In this document: one piece after another, positions 12,801-23,720 of the stretch
Numbering within the stretch: the first letter of the stretch is position 1
Layout of the letters: each line of letters begins with the position of its first letter
Assembly: GCF_001411555.2 (NCBI RefSeq)
Contig: NC_049912.1
Span: 22,887,722-22,951,721, forward strand
Origin: Juglans regia
Lineage: Eukaryota; Streptophyta; Magnoliopsida; Fagales; Juglandaceae
Direction of reading: 5' to 3'
Length of the DNA: 64,000 nucleotides
Notes under the pieces: generated by a model
Told to the model about the DNA's origin: nothing
Databases searched by the model: none
Seen by the model: only the letters and a program-made list of their open reading frames with translations
Program-made: the position numbers and the translations under genes

Positions 12801-15800
12801 ACGTAATTAATAGTAAATAAACAATTCTGTAAACACCTAAACAGACATTAATTTAGATAGATTCAGCTGAATTATTGTTAAATCTGAATATAATCAGATT
12901 TGATTAAATACAAATTCAAACTGACAAAACAACACTAAAATGTAACTATTTTCATGTTTAACTGGTAGTTTTTAGGCATTGATCCAAAACCTTTATAGGT
13001 TTAGAGCAGAAGCAATAAAAAAGAAAAGAATGGTGACTGGTCTACCTATATTTGGATATGTAGCACAGCAACACATCCCTGAAGCAACTAAGCAAGAATT
13101 CTGTCAGAAAATTACTGACGACTTATTCATGTGATAAAGTATTCCAACAGTATGTCGAATCCAAATTTTTACTTAATTCAGTTGATTTAGTTTGGCAAGG
13201 CTGGGGCATTCATTTCTTCTTTTACCTAGAATGCATGTATTACATGGCATGTAGAAGCCACTGCAACTAAAAATAAAATCTAACCATGTATAAAGGATGC
13301 GCTCCAAGGATTTCTGAACTTGTGGTTCCTGGAAGAAAGAGACATCAGGTACGGTTCGTGGACAATCAACAGCAATCTGACAAGAATAATATCGGCAATT
13401 TGTTAAAAATAGGGCACAAGAGAACAATAATGATCAGAATCAGAATTCAATAACCACTGAAAGTACCTGGCGAAGCATGTTGATCTCATCGTCTGATCTG
13501 TCACTATCTGGAATGTCATAACACTGAGAAACACAGTCGAGATACTCGAGGCGCTTTCTTCTTAGAACTCCCTCCCTTCTATCTGAATTAGGTGGTGCAT
13601 ATCCCTGTTGTCAGTTCATTTTAAATTTCAAGTAAGCAACAAAATTCAAACAAATAAGAAAGTTCAAGTGAAAAAGCCAGATTATGTAGGCCCCTGAGCT
13701 TAAATGTGATGGTCCGTCCAATATATGCAACACAAAATGAGCATTTTAGGAACAGTTTAACGTCAGTAGAAGAGTTTAAGAAATAATAATAAATCATTTC
13801 TGCCTTCTGATATCCCAAAAAGGCCATAACTTATCAATGCTTGACAATCTTGATGAAGAGGTCTTAGCAAGAATTTTAAGTTGATTTCAGTTTTCAAACA
13901 TATCTGGAAAGATTTGAATGGTGCTTCTAAAAAATAAAGCTTTTCCATAGATGAGAAGTCCAAACTGTGAAGAGGAAAATTTTCCTTCCAACATATTTAA
14001 TTTTTTCTTTGCACTAGACCCAACATTTAAGTAGAATTTTGGATTTCTACCGGATCATTTTGGTAGATGATATTTTACAATATGGGAATTGGATTATCTC
14101 ATGTTTACACCACTCATGTCAGAGAAATCTCAAATAACGGAGATCTTTTTCTAAGCACATACAACAATGGTCTCACAGCAACATATTAGGATCATAGGAC
14201 CCATATAGCTGACTGTGGGGCCCATTCATCCAAGTAAAATTATAACCAGCCCTTTAACATTCTATTGCCTGAGATTTCACTAACAGGAGTCATGCTTTGT
14301 CTGTGAACACAAGAAGGTCAAAATCCATGTGACATCTAGAATCCGGAAATAGAAGCTTGCTTCCAAACGTACAAGTACTAAAAACTAAAGGTCTTCGCTA
14401 AAATCGAGTGAAAAAAAAATCACGACAGAGCACCTATTATCACATATGAAGCATTAAGATCTTCTTTGAAATATGTTTTCTGTATCAGTCTAATGGACAA
14501 TAAATTGGATTTCAAAGCTCTATATTCAAATTAATATCTCTAATTATAAACTAGGAAACATTTTATTACAAGTCTGACATTTCTGTATATAAACAATAAT
14601 AGGTTACAAGCCTAGACCAGAACTCTCAAACTTACCAAGAGAAGCCTCCAGATATCAGGTCGCATATAATCTGGTACTCCACTCCAAGCTAACTCATGCA
14701 AATTCTCTACAAAGTGATATTAGAAAGTTAAATTTTAGAAATCAATAAACTCTACAAAAGAGATCATGCTGATGGCAGGGCAAGTGAACATCTATGCAAT
14801 GCACCGAAAAATGAAATTTAAGTTCAAAATAGGCAAGTTGCAATCAAATGTGTGATAAAGGGAGTGCCTAAAAAGAGTGCTATTAAGATAATGAGGATGC
14901 TATTAGGTTAGAATTGTACATCACTAAAAGGGATGATCCTTTTTCAGAAATATGGTTTATGTTCCAATTGGATGTTTTATTAGAAAAATGGATTTCCTAT
15001 AAAAATAATTCAATAGAAGATATGTAACATCCAATGGAAGGCCCAAACCGCATGATCTATACTCCAAAAAGACTAATCAATGATACAATTGGAGCCCATT
15101 GGAACCTTATAAAGAGCAAGAACTTCTCTTTTCCAAGCAATGTGTGATCTCATACACCACCTACCCTCACTTATCATATGGGGTATCATAATACCACCTA
15201 CCTTTATCACTTATCAGAATGGGGTATCACAATCTCCCTCCCTTATGTTCCCGACGTCCTTGTCGGGCCAATCCGTCGTAGGTGACATGGTTCAAATCCC
15301 ACATTTATGGTTGGTATAGGCTTTGATACCACTTGTAACGCCCCAATGGAAGGCCCAAGGAGTATAGTCAATGATACAATTGGAGCCCTATTGAAACCCT
15401 ATAAAGAGCAATAACTTCTCATTCCCAAGCAATGTGGAATCTCATATATCACATACCCTCACTTATCATATGGGTATCACAAGATAACATTGGGCAGAGA
15501 ACAATCCATTAGACTTAGGTTCATGGGAAATCCATCATACTCTAGAATATCCGTCCCAGCATATCGATCAAGATACAAGGAAAGGGCTAAAAGACAGGGA
15601 AGATAAACAATACCTAATATGACTGTTGTCCCAGAGAGCACCTTGGTGAATTTCATAACCCTTGCAGAATCTGTAGCTCTAGCACCCATAGCAGATTTCT
15701 GAACTTCTTTGGATGTATTTTCAATATTTGAGGTTGATGTTTTCAACTGATTGACATTTATGTTCTTATTTGGATTGCTTGTACTCTGGACTTCTTCCTA

Positions 15801-16858
15801 CATTGAGAGTAAAATCCCAACTTTAAATTATGAATCTTCAAAATTTCATACATCATGTTTCTATAATAACGATCAAAATAATAATAAAAGAATCAGTAAA
15901 AATGGCTGTCAAAATTGCCTCTACTGCCTTGGCCATGCGATCACTTGAACTAGCATCCTTGAATGAGGAGCTCCTTTCATACTCAGGAGAAGGTTCTTGT
16001 AAGCTTGGATCTGATCTTCTAGTCAGTAAAATTTTACCAGGAATACTTCGGCCTTTGAGCAACCTAGATAGACCAAAATATCTTGATTGCTAAGAAGACG
16101 AAATTACAACAGGAGCACGGCAACAGCTATAGAAGGTATGCTATAGGTCTCTATCTAAATATTAGATAGAACCATTCCAACCGTTTCACATGGCACATAT
16201 AGATAACAAATAATAAGCTTTGTTCATAAAGAAACGCAACTCCAAAAGTAATTTTGTAGGAGATGACATAACCAAACAGAACAGAGCGTTAATGAAATCA
16301 CCCAATCCGAATACACAGATCCTATGAATTACACGACATTCCTCGCTGATATCTACCAAAAGATAAAAAAAAAATCAACCAGAACGTTTATGAACTTTTT
16401 TTTATCGTATATAGAGTTCGAGAGATCAAAGCCAAAACATAGTTAGAACCAATATCCAAATGGGTTTTCCAAATCTAACACCACAGACCCATTGAAAATT
16501 GAAATCTGAAAATCCTCGAAAACTCATGTCATGAGTTTCGTAAGGGCTTCCTCAGGAGGTCAGAAGCTGGGTTTTCAAGTCTTCACGGAAAAATTCAAGC
16601 AAATGCATGACTGAGAAATGGGAAGTTTAGTCTACTTATCAAAAAAAAGAAATGGGAAGTTTAGAATTGTCGGGAATTGGGGGGATTCTTAGTCTACTTA
16701 TCAAAAAAAAGAAATGGGAAGTTTAGAATTGTCGGGAATTGGGGGGATTCTTACCCTTGAACATTTCTGAGGGTCTGGTTGAATCTCGAATCTAAGCCGG
16801 AGATAGTGCTTTCTTTCTTGCGCTGATCTTCTTCGTTGTTATGGCTGTTGCTCCTCAT
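6863..16858 (-). CDS. TBC-domain Rab GTPase-activating protein (TBC1D22/Gyp1 type)
   Basis: Complete 10-exon gene on the minus strand, 1350 nt, 449 aa. Exons: 16755-16858, 15925-16063, 15614-15797, 14636-14706, 13467-13604, 13285-13376, 11616-11887, 8678-8763, 8397-8498, 6863-7024. All junctions are GT-AG with matching phases. The N-terminal ~140 residues are polar and probably disordered, with a conserved LLKGRSIPGK motif near residue 36. The TBC domain runs from about residue 143 (ENLHELAWSGVP) to about 410. Both catalytic-finger motifs are present: IxxDxxR (IAVDCPR, residues 213-219) and YxQ (GYVQG, Gln254). The family stimulates GTP hydrolysis by Rab GTPases in endomembrane traffic. Introns hold a SINE (intron 9), a LINE fragment (intron 7), a TRIM (intron 3) and a 62-bp duplication (intron 1). 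The exon 2 acceptor and donor were chosen for phase and for continuity of the NVQGLLKGR motif; an alternative acceptor five codons upstream is possible. Confidence 0.93.
7787..8023 (+). mobile_element. tRNA-derived SINE in TBC intron 9
   Basis: Contains a pol III A box (TGGCTCAAGTAGTTAGGG, about 7803) and B box (GGTTCAAGCCC, about 7857) at tRNA-like spacing, followed by an unrelated body. It is flanked by the short repeat ATTTCTCTC (about 7777 and 8024), a plausible target duplication. It is related in its head to the SINE at 59164-59396. Confidence 0.7.
9900..11110 (-). mobile_element. 5'-truncated L1 LINE in TBC intron 7
   Basis: Decayed minus-strand L1 3' region. The readable peptides include the segment after the RT domain (FHLVKW...GGLGIRNLQVFNNALL, 10962-11080), VGDGLKIKCWHDIWCGN (near 10780) and a zinc-binding zf-RVT block with CMCKTCG...DHL (about 10314-10400). 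The 3' end matches the L1 tail (GTATACTTGGACTTTTGCC on the minus strand) with a degraded A-run at about 9900. The two coding parts are in different frames, so no ORF survives. The 5' boundary is uncertain by some 50 bp and no target duplication was found. Confidence 0.8.
15023..15481 (-). mobile_element. TRIM retrotransposon in TBC intron 3
   Basis: Terminal-repeat retrotransposon in miniature. Terminal repeats TGTAAC...GGTATCACA lie at 15023-15231 and 15334-15481, with a 5-bp target duplication AGATA on both sides (15018-15022, 15482-15486). On the minus strand the sequence after the repeat reads TGGTATCAAAGCC, a near match to the initiator-Met tRNA primer-binding site, so the element points left. 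A purine tract precedes the other repeat. The internal region is only ~102 bp and has no coding. The two LTRs differ in length: the left has an extra duplicated GGTATCA segment and the right lacks a short piece. It belongs to the same family as 60865-61310. Confidence 0.9.
16627..16750. repeat. 62-bp tandem duplication at the TBC exon 1 donor
   Basis: Two adjacent 62-bp copies (16627-16688, 16689-16750), identical as far as I can read. Each starts TTAGTCTACTTATC and ends GGGGGGATTC(T). The second copy stops four bases from the exon 1 donor (GTAAG at 16754-16750 on the minus strand). A partial third match (GAAATGGGAAGTTTAG) lies just outside at about 16615. Confidence 0.95.
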
Positions 16859-17932
16859 GGTCGTTGCAATGCAAAAAACATGCTGCTGCTTCTTTGTGCT
16901 TGCAGCACAGTAGTTGCTTTTTTACCACTGTGAGCAATGGAAGATCTGAATTAACGCTATATTCATAATTGAATAAAGAACGACCGTACGGTTACAGTTA
17001 CAGAAATAAATTATGCACGAACAGAATGGATGCATGAAATGTACACAAACAATAACAAAATAGCAATTTTTTTGCTTTTGTCCATGCACTGTCCATCCTA
17101 TACTTGATCTATCAAAACTCTTATAATTGCAATGTATTAGCAATACCCCGTACTGAAATGGAATGAATTAATTTTAGATAAAAAGTTAATTTGAAAAAGT
17201 TGAATTGTAATTTAAAAAAATTGAATTTTTTATTATATTTTATATAAAAAATTGATAAAATTATAATGATGAGATGAGATAAATTGAAATGGTTTCTCAA
17301 CCTATTATTCTTTTCAAATAAATAAAATACAAGCTCTTCTACTACTTTTATAGTTTCTTATTTTGACAATGGATGTTCAATAATATATTTTCACTTTATT
17401 TTCAATTGAGTACCTTCAAAATTATATTATACCCCAATAACAGTAATAAACTAAATAATTTTTTTTTTTAAATAGGGAGTTTACCCATCCAAGGCGATTT
17501 TTTTTTTTTTAAAAGATGATAGTATTTTTTTAAGGTTAAAATATGTTTGCATGAAAACTTGAGGAAAAAGTATTTTGAATTGAGAAATCAATCTTTCATG
17601 TAGTCTTAAATTCCTATTTTTATAGACGAAAAGGTCAAATCTTAATCGATAGTGCAAATTACTAAAATTAGGTAGTTTAGGATGCCCATATTGTTTTTTT
17701 TTTTTTTTTCAAAGTTAAAATTTCTAAAAAAAATGTTGGTAATTCAAGAGTGAAAAATGTAATTTAAAAGAAAAATGAACTAATTCTAGTAATCCCACAA
17801 GGCTCGTCTGTTACTTCTAACAGAGAAAATATTCTCATCCCGATGAGATAGTATGCTTGCTTTGTGGCATCCATATTACAGTTTGAATTGGTCTCTTTGC
17901 CCCAATTTGAAACCATATTTAATCTCATCTTA
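16859..17932. other. Spacer upstream of the TBC gene
   Basis: 5' flank and promoter side of the TBC gene. It becomes strongly AT-rich, with several poly(T) tracts (17461, 17500, 17695). A decayed MITE-like piece with the ATAATGATGAGATGAGAT motif lies at about 17150-17300. No gene was recognised. Confidence 0.6.
17150..17300. mobile_element. Decayed PIF/Harbinger-like MITE fragment
   Basis: Carries the internal signature of the window's commonest MITE (AAAAAGTTGAATTGTAATTT...TATATTTTATA...ATAATGATGAGATGAGAT), but the GTTTG terminal repeats are not clear. Confidence 0.5.
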
Positions 17933-18142
17933 CGTCGTTTGTTTTCAGAGATGAGATGAGATGAGTTGAGATTAAAGTTAAAAAGTTGAATAAAATATTG
18001 TTAGAATATATTTTTTAATATTATTGTTGTTTTGGAATTTGAAAAAATTGAATTGTTTATTTTATTTTGTGTGGGGATTTGAGAAAGTTATAATGATGAA
18101 GTGAGATGAGGTGAGGTGAGATGAGATGAGATGAGATGTTTT
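17933..18142. mobile_element. PIF/Harbinger-like MITE
   Basis: About 210 bp with the CGTTTGTTTTCAGAGATGAGATGAG end, the internal AATATTATTGTTG and TTGAATTGTTTATT words, and repeated GATGAGATGAG at the other end. Same family as 18462-18690. Confidence 0.7.
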
Positions 18143-18461
18143 TAGTGAAATTTCTTATTGTTATTGCTAGCTTACCCTAGTAAGAAGCAAGGAAGAGCGC
18201 ACATGAATTTGCTCAAAGTTGAACTCCTAACAAGTTTCACTGGTGTAACATATAAGAGATACATACTCCTAACCAAAGAACATTCTTCTGACAGCCGCAC
18301 GCCCCGGGGGGTTAGAAGTTCCAGCTTAGAATCCCAACCATCATATACGTGCCACAAAAATCTAAGTTTAAGATTGATCTAGAATCAGACTCGTCAGGGA
18401 AGTATCTTGCGGCGGCCGCGGGGGGTCTCTCGCTTCACATACATCTTCTCCATTTCATTAA

Positions 18462-18690
18462 GGTCTCGTTTGTATTCGTAACACATCTCAACTCATCTCA
18501 ATTCATCTCAATTCATCTCATCTTATTATTATAATTTTTTAAATTTTTATATAAAATATAATAAACAATTCAACTTTTTCAAATTTCAAAATAACTTTTC
18601 TAAATTTCTACACAAAATATGATAAATAATTTAACTTTTATTCTATTATTCATAAACCATCTCAATTCATCTCTGAATCCAAACCACTCC
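18462..18690. mobile_element. PIF/Harbinger-like MITE inside the GCD1 last exon
   Basis: 229-bp element with inverted ends GGTCTCGTTTG and GGAGTGGTTTG (on the opposite strand) and a TAA target duplication at 18459-18461 and 18691-18693. It carries the family's CTCATCTCA tracts and AT-rich core. A 3-bp TWA duplication is typical of PIF/Harbinger (Tourist-like) MITEs. Removing the element and one TAA rejoins the coding frame of GCD1. Confidence 0.92.
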
Positions 18691-19005
18691 TAAGAGGTCC
18701 GCTGGAACCATTAGGCAAGCTGACAAATTTCCAGCCACCACCACCTCCACGCTTCCCTCGAGGTCCCAGTTTCTCTACTGTAAAATTCCACCCTTCTGAT
18801 GGACGGCGCCGGCTGTACTTGTGGCATTTGACCTCCCCTGCAATCTGCACCCGACCAAAACCAGTGACTATATTATTTAAAGGGTTCAAAATAGCACAAG
18901 TGAAATATATATGACATTGATCTTTATATTGGGTCTGCAGTAAATTAATAGAAAATAAAAATTGAGAAGAAAACAAGAAAACCCCCTAACTTCTCGAGGG
19001 GGAGA

Positions 19006-19016
19006 GGTTTTTTTTT

Positions 19017-19047
<31 letters not shown>
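19006..19047. repeat. Poly(T)-poly(G) homopolymer tract
   Basis: About 20 T followed by about 21 G within GCD1 intron 2. The exact length is unreliable in any assembly. Confidence 0.9.
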
Positions 19048-19048
<1 letters not shown>

Positions 19049-19065
19049 CACCTACACGAAGACTA

Positions 19066-19259
19066 GGCCTCGTTTATTTTGAAAAAATATCTCATCTCAT
19101 CTAATCTAATCATTATAACTTTCTAAACTTCCAATACAAAATAAAATAAATAATTCAATTTTTTCAAATTCTAAAACAAAAATAATATTAAAAAATATAC
19201 TCTAACAATATTTTATTTAACTTTTTAACTTTCATCTCATTTCCGAAAACAAACGAGCC
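19066..19259. mobile_element. PIF/Harbinger-like MITE in GCD1 intron 2
   Basis: 194-bp element, ends GGCCTCGTTTATTTTG and (opposite strand) GGCTCGTTTGTTTTCGG, flanked by CTA on each side (19063-19065, 19260-19262). Same internal words as 18462-18690. Confidence 0.85.
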
Positions 19260-20902
19260 CTAAATTAAGGTGGACACAATGGGACAAGCAGCAAATATTT
19301 GGCAAGTTGATGAGACCTATCCAAGAGGTCCAAAACTCATCCCTACCAGTGACCACTAGTCATTCCAGTCATTTTCTTTGGCCTTTCATCTTCAACCTTT
19401 ACATCTTATTCCTCTTCAACTCCGTATACTAGACTACTTTTATTTACCAATAAACATTTTCTTACTATCAAAAAATAGGTTTGTCTAACTTCCAAAAGCA
19501 GCCATAAAAAGAATGAGTTCGTATGCAGGTTAACCAACTAATCAATGACTGCAAACTCTAAGGCCCCATTTTATGCAAGGCACTCAACTTGAGTTGTCTA
19601 ATTCGCCGACAGATCAATCCTTGATCACCAGCTAAACCTCAGCTTCCAAGTCACCTCCATCTCCACTCTCAAATGGCACCATGATACCACTCCTGTGTAT
19701 CTCCGTCTAAATCATCATATACAAACCAACTTCCTCTTATAAAGACAGAATAAGTTCTTCACTCACCTTACATATCCGACTGAGTGGGTATGTGTGAGAA
19801 TTAAGGGGCATGACTTGTAAAATGTATGAGTTCTTTTATCGCTGAAGGGCAATCATGCATTAACTTGGAATCAAAGAATAAAGAGCAGGAAGCTTATAAC
19901 CACAAGCTTAACATCAATCTAATAATACCAATAATAAAATAAATAGCATATGTTAAAATATAAATCCGACTCTTTAGCCCTAATTAATATTTCACTTTCT
20001 TCTTTTTTTAATCGGTGATTTTTTCACTTTCTTTTGCTCAGGGCAAAAAGGGTGAGCATGAGAACTTACTTTCTTTTTATTGAAGTTCATCCTCTGGACA
20101 AATTCTTGATAAAGCATTTCATCTTCTTTCTGGGAGATCTCATAATGGACTTCATCCAGATCTTTGGTGGTACCATCCCAACCCTCCGGCATGACTTTGA
20201 AGTCAGGTTTGTAAGAAAGGGAAGCCACATGGAATTCCCTGTCGTGGAAATTTAAAAATCTGCAAGATGAAAGGAGAAAGAAGTATAAGAAATCATTTTT
20301 CTTCTATAATAGCATAAATCAGTTGTTCACCCCTAACCTAAGGCTTATCAGGGTTATGATGAGCCTTTAGCATCCCAAAACCATGTCATTCATACATATC
20401 ACATATACATACCCATAACTAGCACTTTCAAGTTCATTATCAAGACCAGAGAAAGAAGGTACAATGTCAAGCACAACACCTTGCAATGCTTTTTTTTTTG
20501 GATAAATTGAAAACCTTGCAATTCTCATGGGACCAAAGCAGGAGTACTGAATTTGTAGTTTACGTGACTGGGAGAAATACCAATTTTGTTTAACTTTAGT
20601 CCATCCTCGAATTTTGAACCACCTGAAAACCCACTAGAAGAAATCAAACTAGGCCCCTTCAACCTGTTAAAATATGTAACTTCCCTATTCCAAACATAAA
20701 TGTGTAACTTCCCTATTCCAAGCATGGTTTCCTTTATTCAGTTCAAATATTGCAGTATTATCAACCACCACCAGAGAAGTCAGAGCAATTCAACTTGGTT
20801 GTTGGATCTCCTTTTTTCTAGAAGTGGTGGTTTGAACCATAAACTGGGGTGCCAATCATCGTTGTCTTTCTATCAGGGGTAAACCGGCACTAGGAAAACT
20901 AG

Positions 20903-21267
20903 GGCCTTGTTTGGTTTCAATTTCATTGATGGTCTCAATTCATCTCAACATCCAAACACCATTTAAATAGACAAATGCAAACACTTTTCAATTTCAAATT
21001 TTCAAATTTTCAACTTTTTCATCTAATCATTACCTAATTATTCTAACTTTATCAAACTTCCAAACAAAACATAAAAAATAATTCAACTTTTTCAAATTTC
21101 AAAACAAAATTTACATTAAAAATCTAACAATATTTTAACTTTATAATATTTTTATTCAACTTTCTCTCTCTTATTTTTCAAAACCCTATAAAACATCTAA
21201 ACTCAAACAATTTTACTATTATTCACAAATTTCTCATCTCATCTCATCTATGTAATCAAACGAGGCC
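20903..21267. mobile_element. PIF/Harbinger-like MITE in GCD1 intron 1
   Basis: 365-bp longer member with ends GGCCTTGTTTGG and (opposite strand) GGCCTCGTTTGATT. Flanks are TAG and TAA, a one-base mismatch. The TTCAACTTTTTC and CTCATCTCATCT words are shared with the family. Confidence 0.8.
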
Positions 21268-22240
21268 TAAAACTTGTTTCGATGTCAAAATCCCTTTTCA
21301 TATTAAAAATACCGATTGGTTATGTACAGAAGTACAACTTAAGAAACAAAAGGTCATGGAAAACATTAAAAATTCAGAGAAAAGTATACCACCAAAGTGT
21401 ATAGGCAAAAGATCAGGAATTCCCTTTTTTGAAGATATTAAGTTAGATTCATAGCGATTTGCATCTACTACTATGTTACATATATTTAGGTGATTCTACA
21501 TGCCATAGGATGTCATACATAAGAGATTTGATTCATATCTACAAGAACCAAAACCTAGTAATTTGATCTCATGAATTTATATCTATAGCAACGAGTGGAG
21601 GAATGATCTATAAAAAAAACAATGAGAGGAGAATGAAAATAGTCAGATTCCTTAGGCAGAATAACATGTTCCTTGCTTAAATCTTCATTCCTTCTTTTCT
21701 TTCGTGTAAGAGGTGTACAGTTTATTTATGCATAGCAAATTAGAATCTATCGGTTTATATTCAAAATATTGAATAACCCCTTTTTAATCGCATCTAATAT
21801 ATGAAGTGGCATATTAGAAATTTGCTAAGGTGTAAAGGGAGCCACCCCTACTCTGTTTATCATATAAAGGAAGGTCCTGCCGCTACATTCCCTAAAACGC
21901 CCTCCTTTGAGTAAGGTATAAGAACAAAAATCTCTTATAAAATTTCTTAAATTCAGCAACTACTTGACCAATGTAGCTAAAATTCCAGAATTACAGATGG
22001 CAAGAACACTTATGTTTTTGCATAAATAGGATATTAAATGTGTCATGTGAATTAGCAAAGAAATTGAGAGTAGAGGGTGGAGGAAAGAAAGTTAATACAG
22101 TACATGAATCAGAAAAAAGGGCATGCGTATATTCACTCATATCAACAACTCTTGAAACTACCAAATGGAAGTAAATAGTCATTTCTCAAGCTGAGGTGGC
22201 TTTTTATAATAGGAGTTCACTTATTAGTGAAGGCTACTTT

Positions 22241-22428
22241 TTTTCTTTTCTTTTCTTTTTTATAGGTAAACGATAATATTAATAAGAATAGGCATAGCCC
22301 AAGTACACAATGGGGTATACAAAAAATAACACATATTTAGGAAGAAGAAATGGAAACAAGAAAATCATGAAAATCGAGGCCATTGAAATCTACAGCTTTG
22401 GCCATTGAAACCAAGGCAAAGGTTACTT
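22241..22428 (-). mobile_element. LINE 3'-tail fragment in GCD1 intron 1
   Basis: Minus-strand L1 tail (GTGTACTTGGGCTATGCC, then TTATTAATATTATCG and an A-rich end seen as poly(T)-C on the plus strand). It is flanked by the imperfect repeat AAGGCTACTT / AAGGTTACTT. Heavily 5'-truncated, non-coding. Confidence 0.7.
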
Positions 22429-22686
22429 CTTTTCATTGCGGAAAAGTATATAGATCAGAATCAACATGGTTCAATGACCAACTAAGAGAGATTATGTTGG
22501 ATGAAGGCAGCTAATTAGGACTTCATAGGGCTCGGCTGGGCTTTGATGCAGCTGGATCAACAGTCACCGACTAGATATGATTTCACTGTATATGGACATT
22601 AACCCGAGAACAAATAATACATACATGCAAATGATGCATCATGCATGGCAGTAGAAGCAAGATATCTGGGCCATCACCACCCTATA

Positions 22687-22873
22687 TTTTCAACATAAAA
22701 ATTACAATGCTAAATTAGTGGGCTAGTTTGCTTATAGAAGAGCATACGATTAGATACATATCTCACATTAATAAAAAATTAATTTATTTTCAACATAAAA
22801 ATTACAATGCTAAATTAGTGGGCTAGTTTGCTTATAGAAGAGCATACAGTTAGATACATATCTCGCATTTATA
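22687..22873. repeat. 100-bp direct duplication in GCD1 intron 1
   Basis: Two copies with a 100-bp period, starting near 22687 and 22787 and sharing CAACATAAAAATTACAATGC and GGGCTAGTTTGCTTATAGAA. They differ at a few positions (ACGATTAG / ACAGTTAG, TCACATT / TCGCATT). Confidence 0.9.
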
Positions 22874-23720
22874 ATCAACTAATCCTTGTAGCCAAGTTTC
22901 TTATAAAATAGCACATAACCAATATAAATTACAGAATAAGCACGATTATGATCACCAAGTACCATTTCTCACACCATTCAAAAGCAACAAACATAAGTCA
23001 CCTGATATAAACCCGTTGATGTTCTTAAGTAATAACTTACTCAGGACAAGTATCAAGCAAGAGCTCCACATAATCATCCAGAGGATGCCCAAGCTTTTTG
23101 TCTTCTTCCTCCTCAAGCTCCTTCAACCAAAGAATTGCATGCACTCTTTGCCTCATAATCCTATAATCCTTCGCCAGCCTCTCAACAGTGTAAACCTCAG
23201 GATTCTGCTTATGCAAGCAATACATCTCAGCTTTCTCAGAGTCCTTTAGATAAGACCCCCTTGCACCAGGCTCTCTAACTTGCTTCAAGAGCACACTCAT
23301 CTTCTGCATCCTCTCGCCCCATCCATCTACAAAAGCCTTACTTTTACGATTCTCTGCCTCAAATTCTCTCAGCTTATCATTAGTCTCTTGCAATAAAGAG
23401 ATCACAGAAGAATGTGGTGAGTCTCCTCTGCTAGGTGGGGCCTCACCATCAAAATGTTCCTTGGTCAGTCCCGTTGACCAAGACGACACATAATTTCATC
23501 CCAAATCACTCGATGCTTTATCACCAAATGATCCCGTCACAGTCTTTTCCCATTCATCTTTGCCGTCATTTTCACCAGATTTAGCAGAAAATCCTCTCAA
23601 GTTGATTGCCTCGTTTCTCAACTTGGTTTTGGTTGTGTCTGTCAAAACTCTGGTTGTTGTTGTGCTTTAGCCTAGTGAAGTTGAAGAGAAACATAATATA
23701 ATTCGATGCAGATTTTGCAT

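Larger units (their letters stand above)
18394..23720 (-). pseudogene. GCD1: GAMETE CELL DEFECTIVE 1 (GCD1)-like, disrupted
   Basis: Plant mitochondrial protein of the GCD1 family, known in Arabidopsis to be needed for gamete cell fate. Minus-strand exons: 23041-23720, 20070-20259, 18691-18844 continuing at 18394-18458. Recognisable blocks include EHFDGEAPPSRGDSP, VREPGARGSYLKDSEKAEMY, YTVERLAKDYRIMRQRVHAI, PEGWDGTTKDLDEVHYEIS and KLGPRGKRGGGGGWKFVSLP. The frame from the ATG at 23720 (MQNLHRIILCF, a presequence-like start) is continuous, but codon 18 is TAA (23667-23669) and codon 75 is TGA (23496-23498) where the family has Gln-like and Trp residues. A 229-bp MITE splits the last exon after SSGPL; the remaining tail (NEMEKMYVKRETPRGRR...) resumes on its far side and stops at 18394. 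No in-frame ATG follows the second stop until GERM, about 50 residues on. I infer a dead copy; assembly error is the main alternative. Confidence 0.85.

Noticed and set aside
23037..23489. Start of a GCD1 protein at 23489
   Set aside because: The codon is GTG, not ATG, and it lies directly after an in-frame stop in the middle of a conserved region; not a credible plant start.
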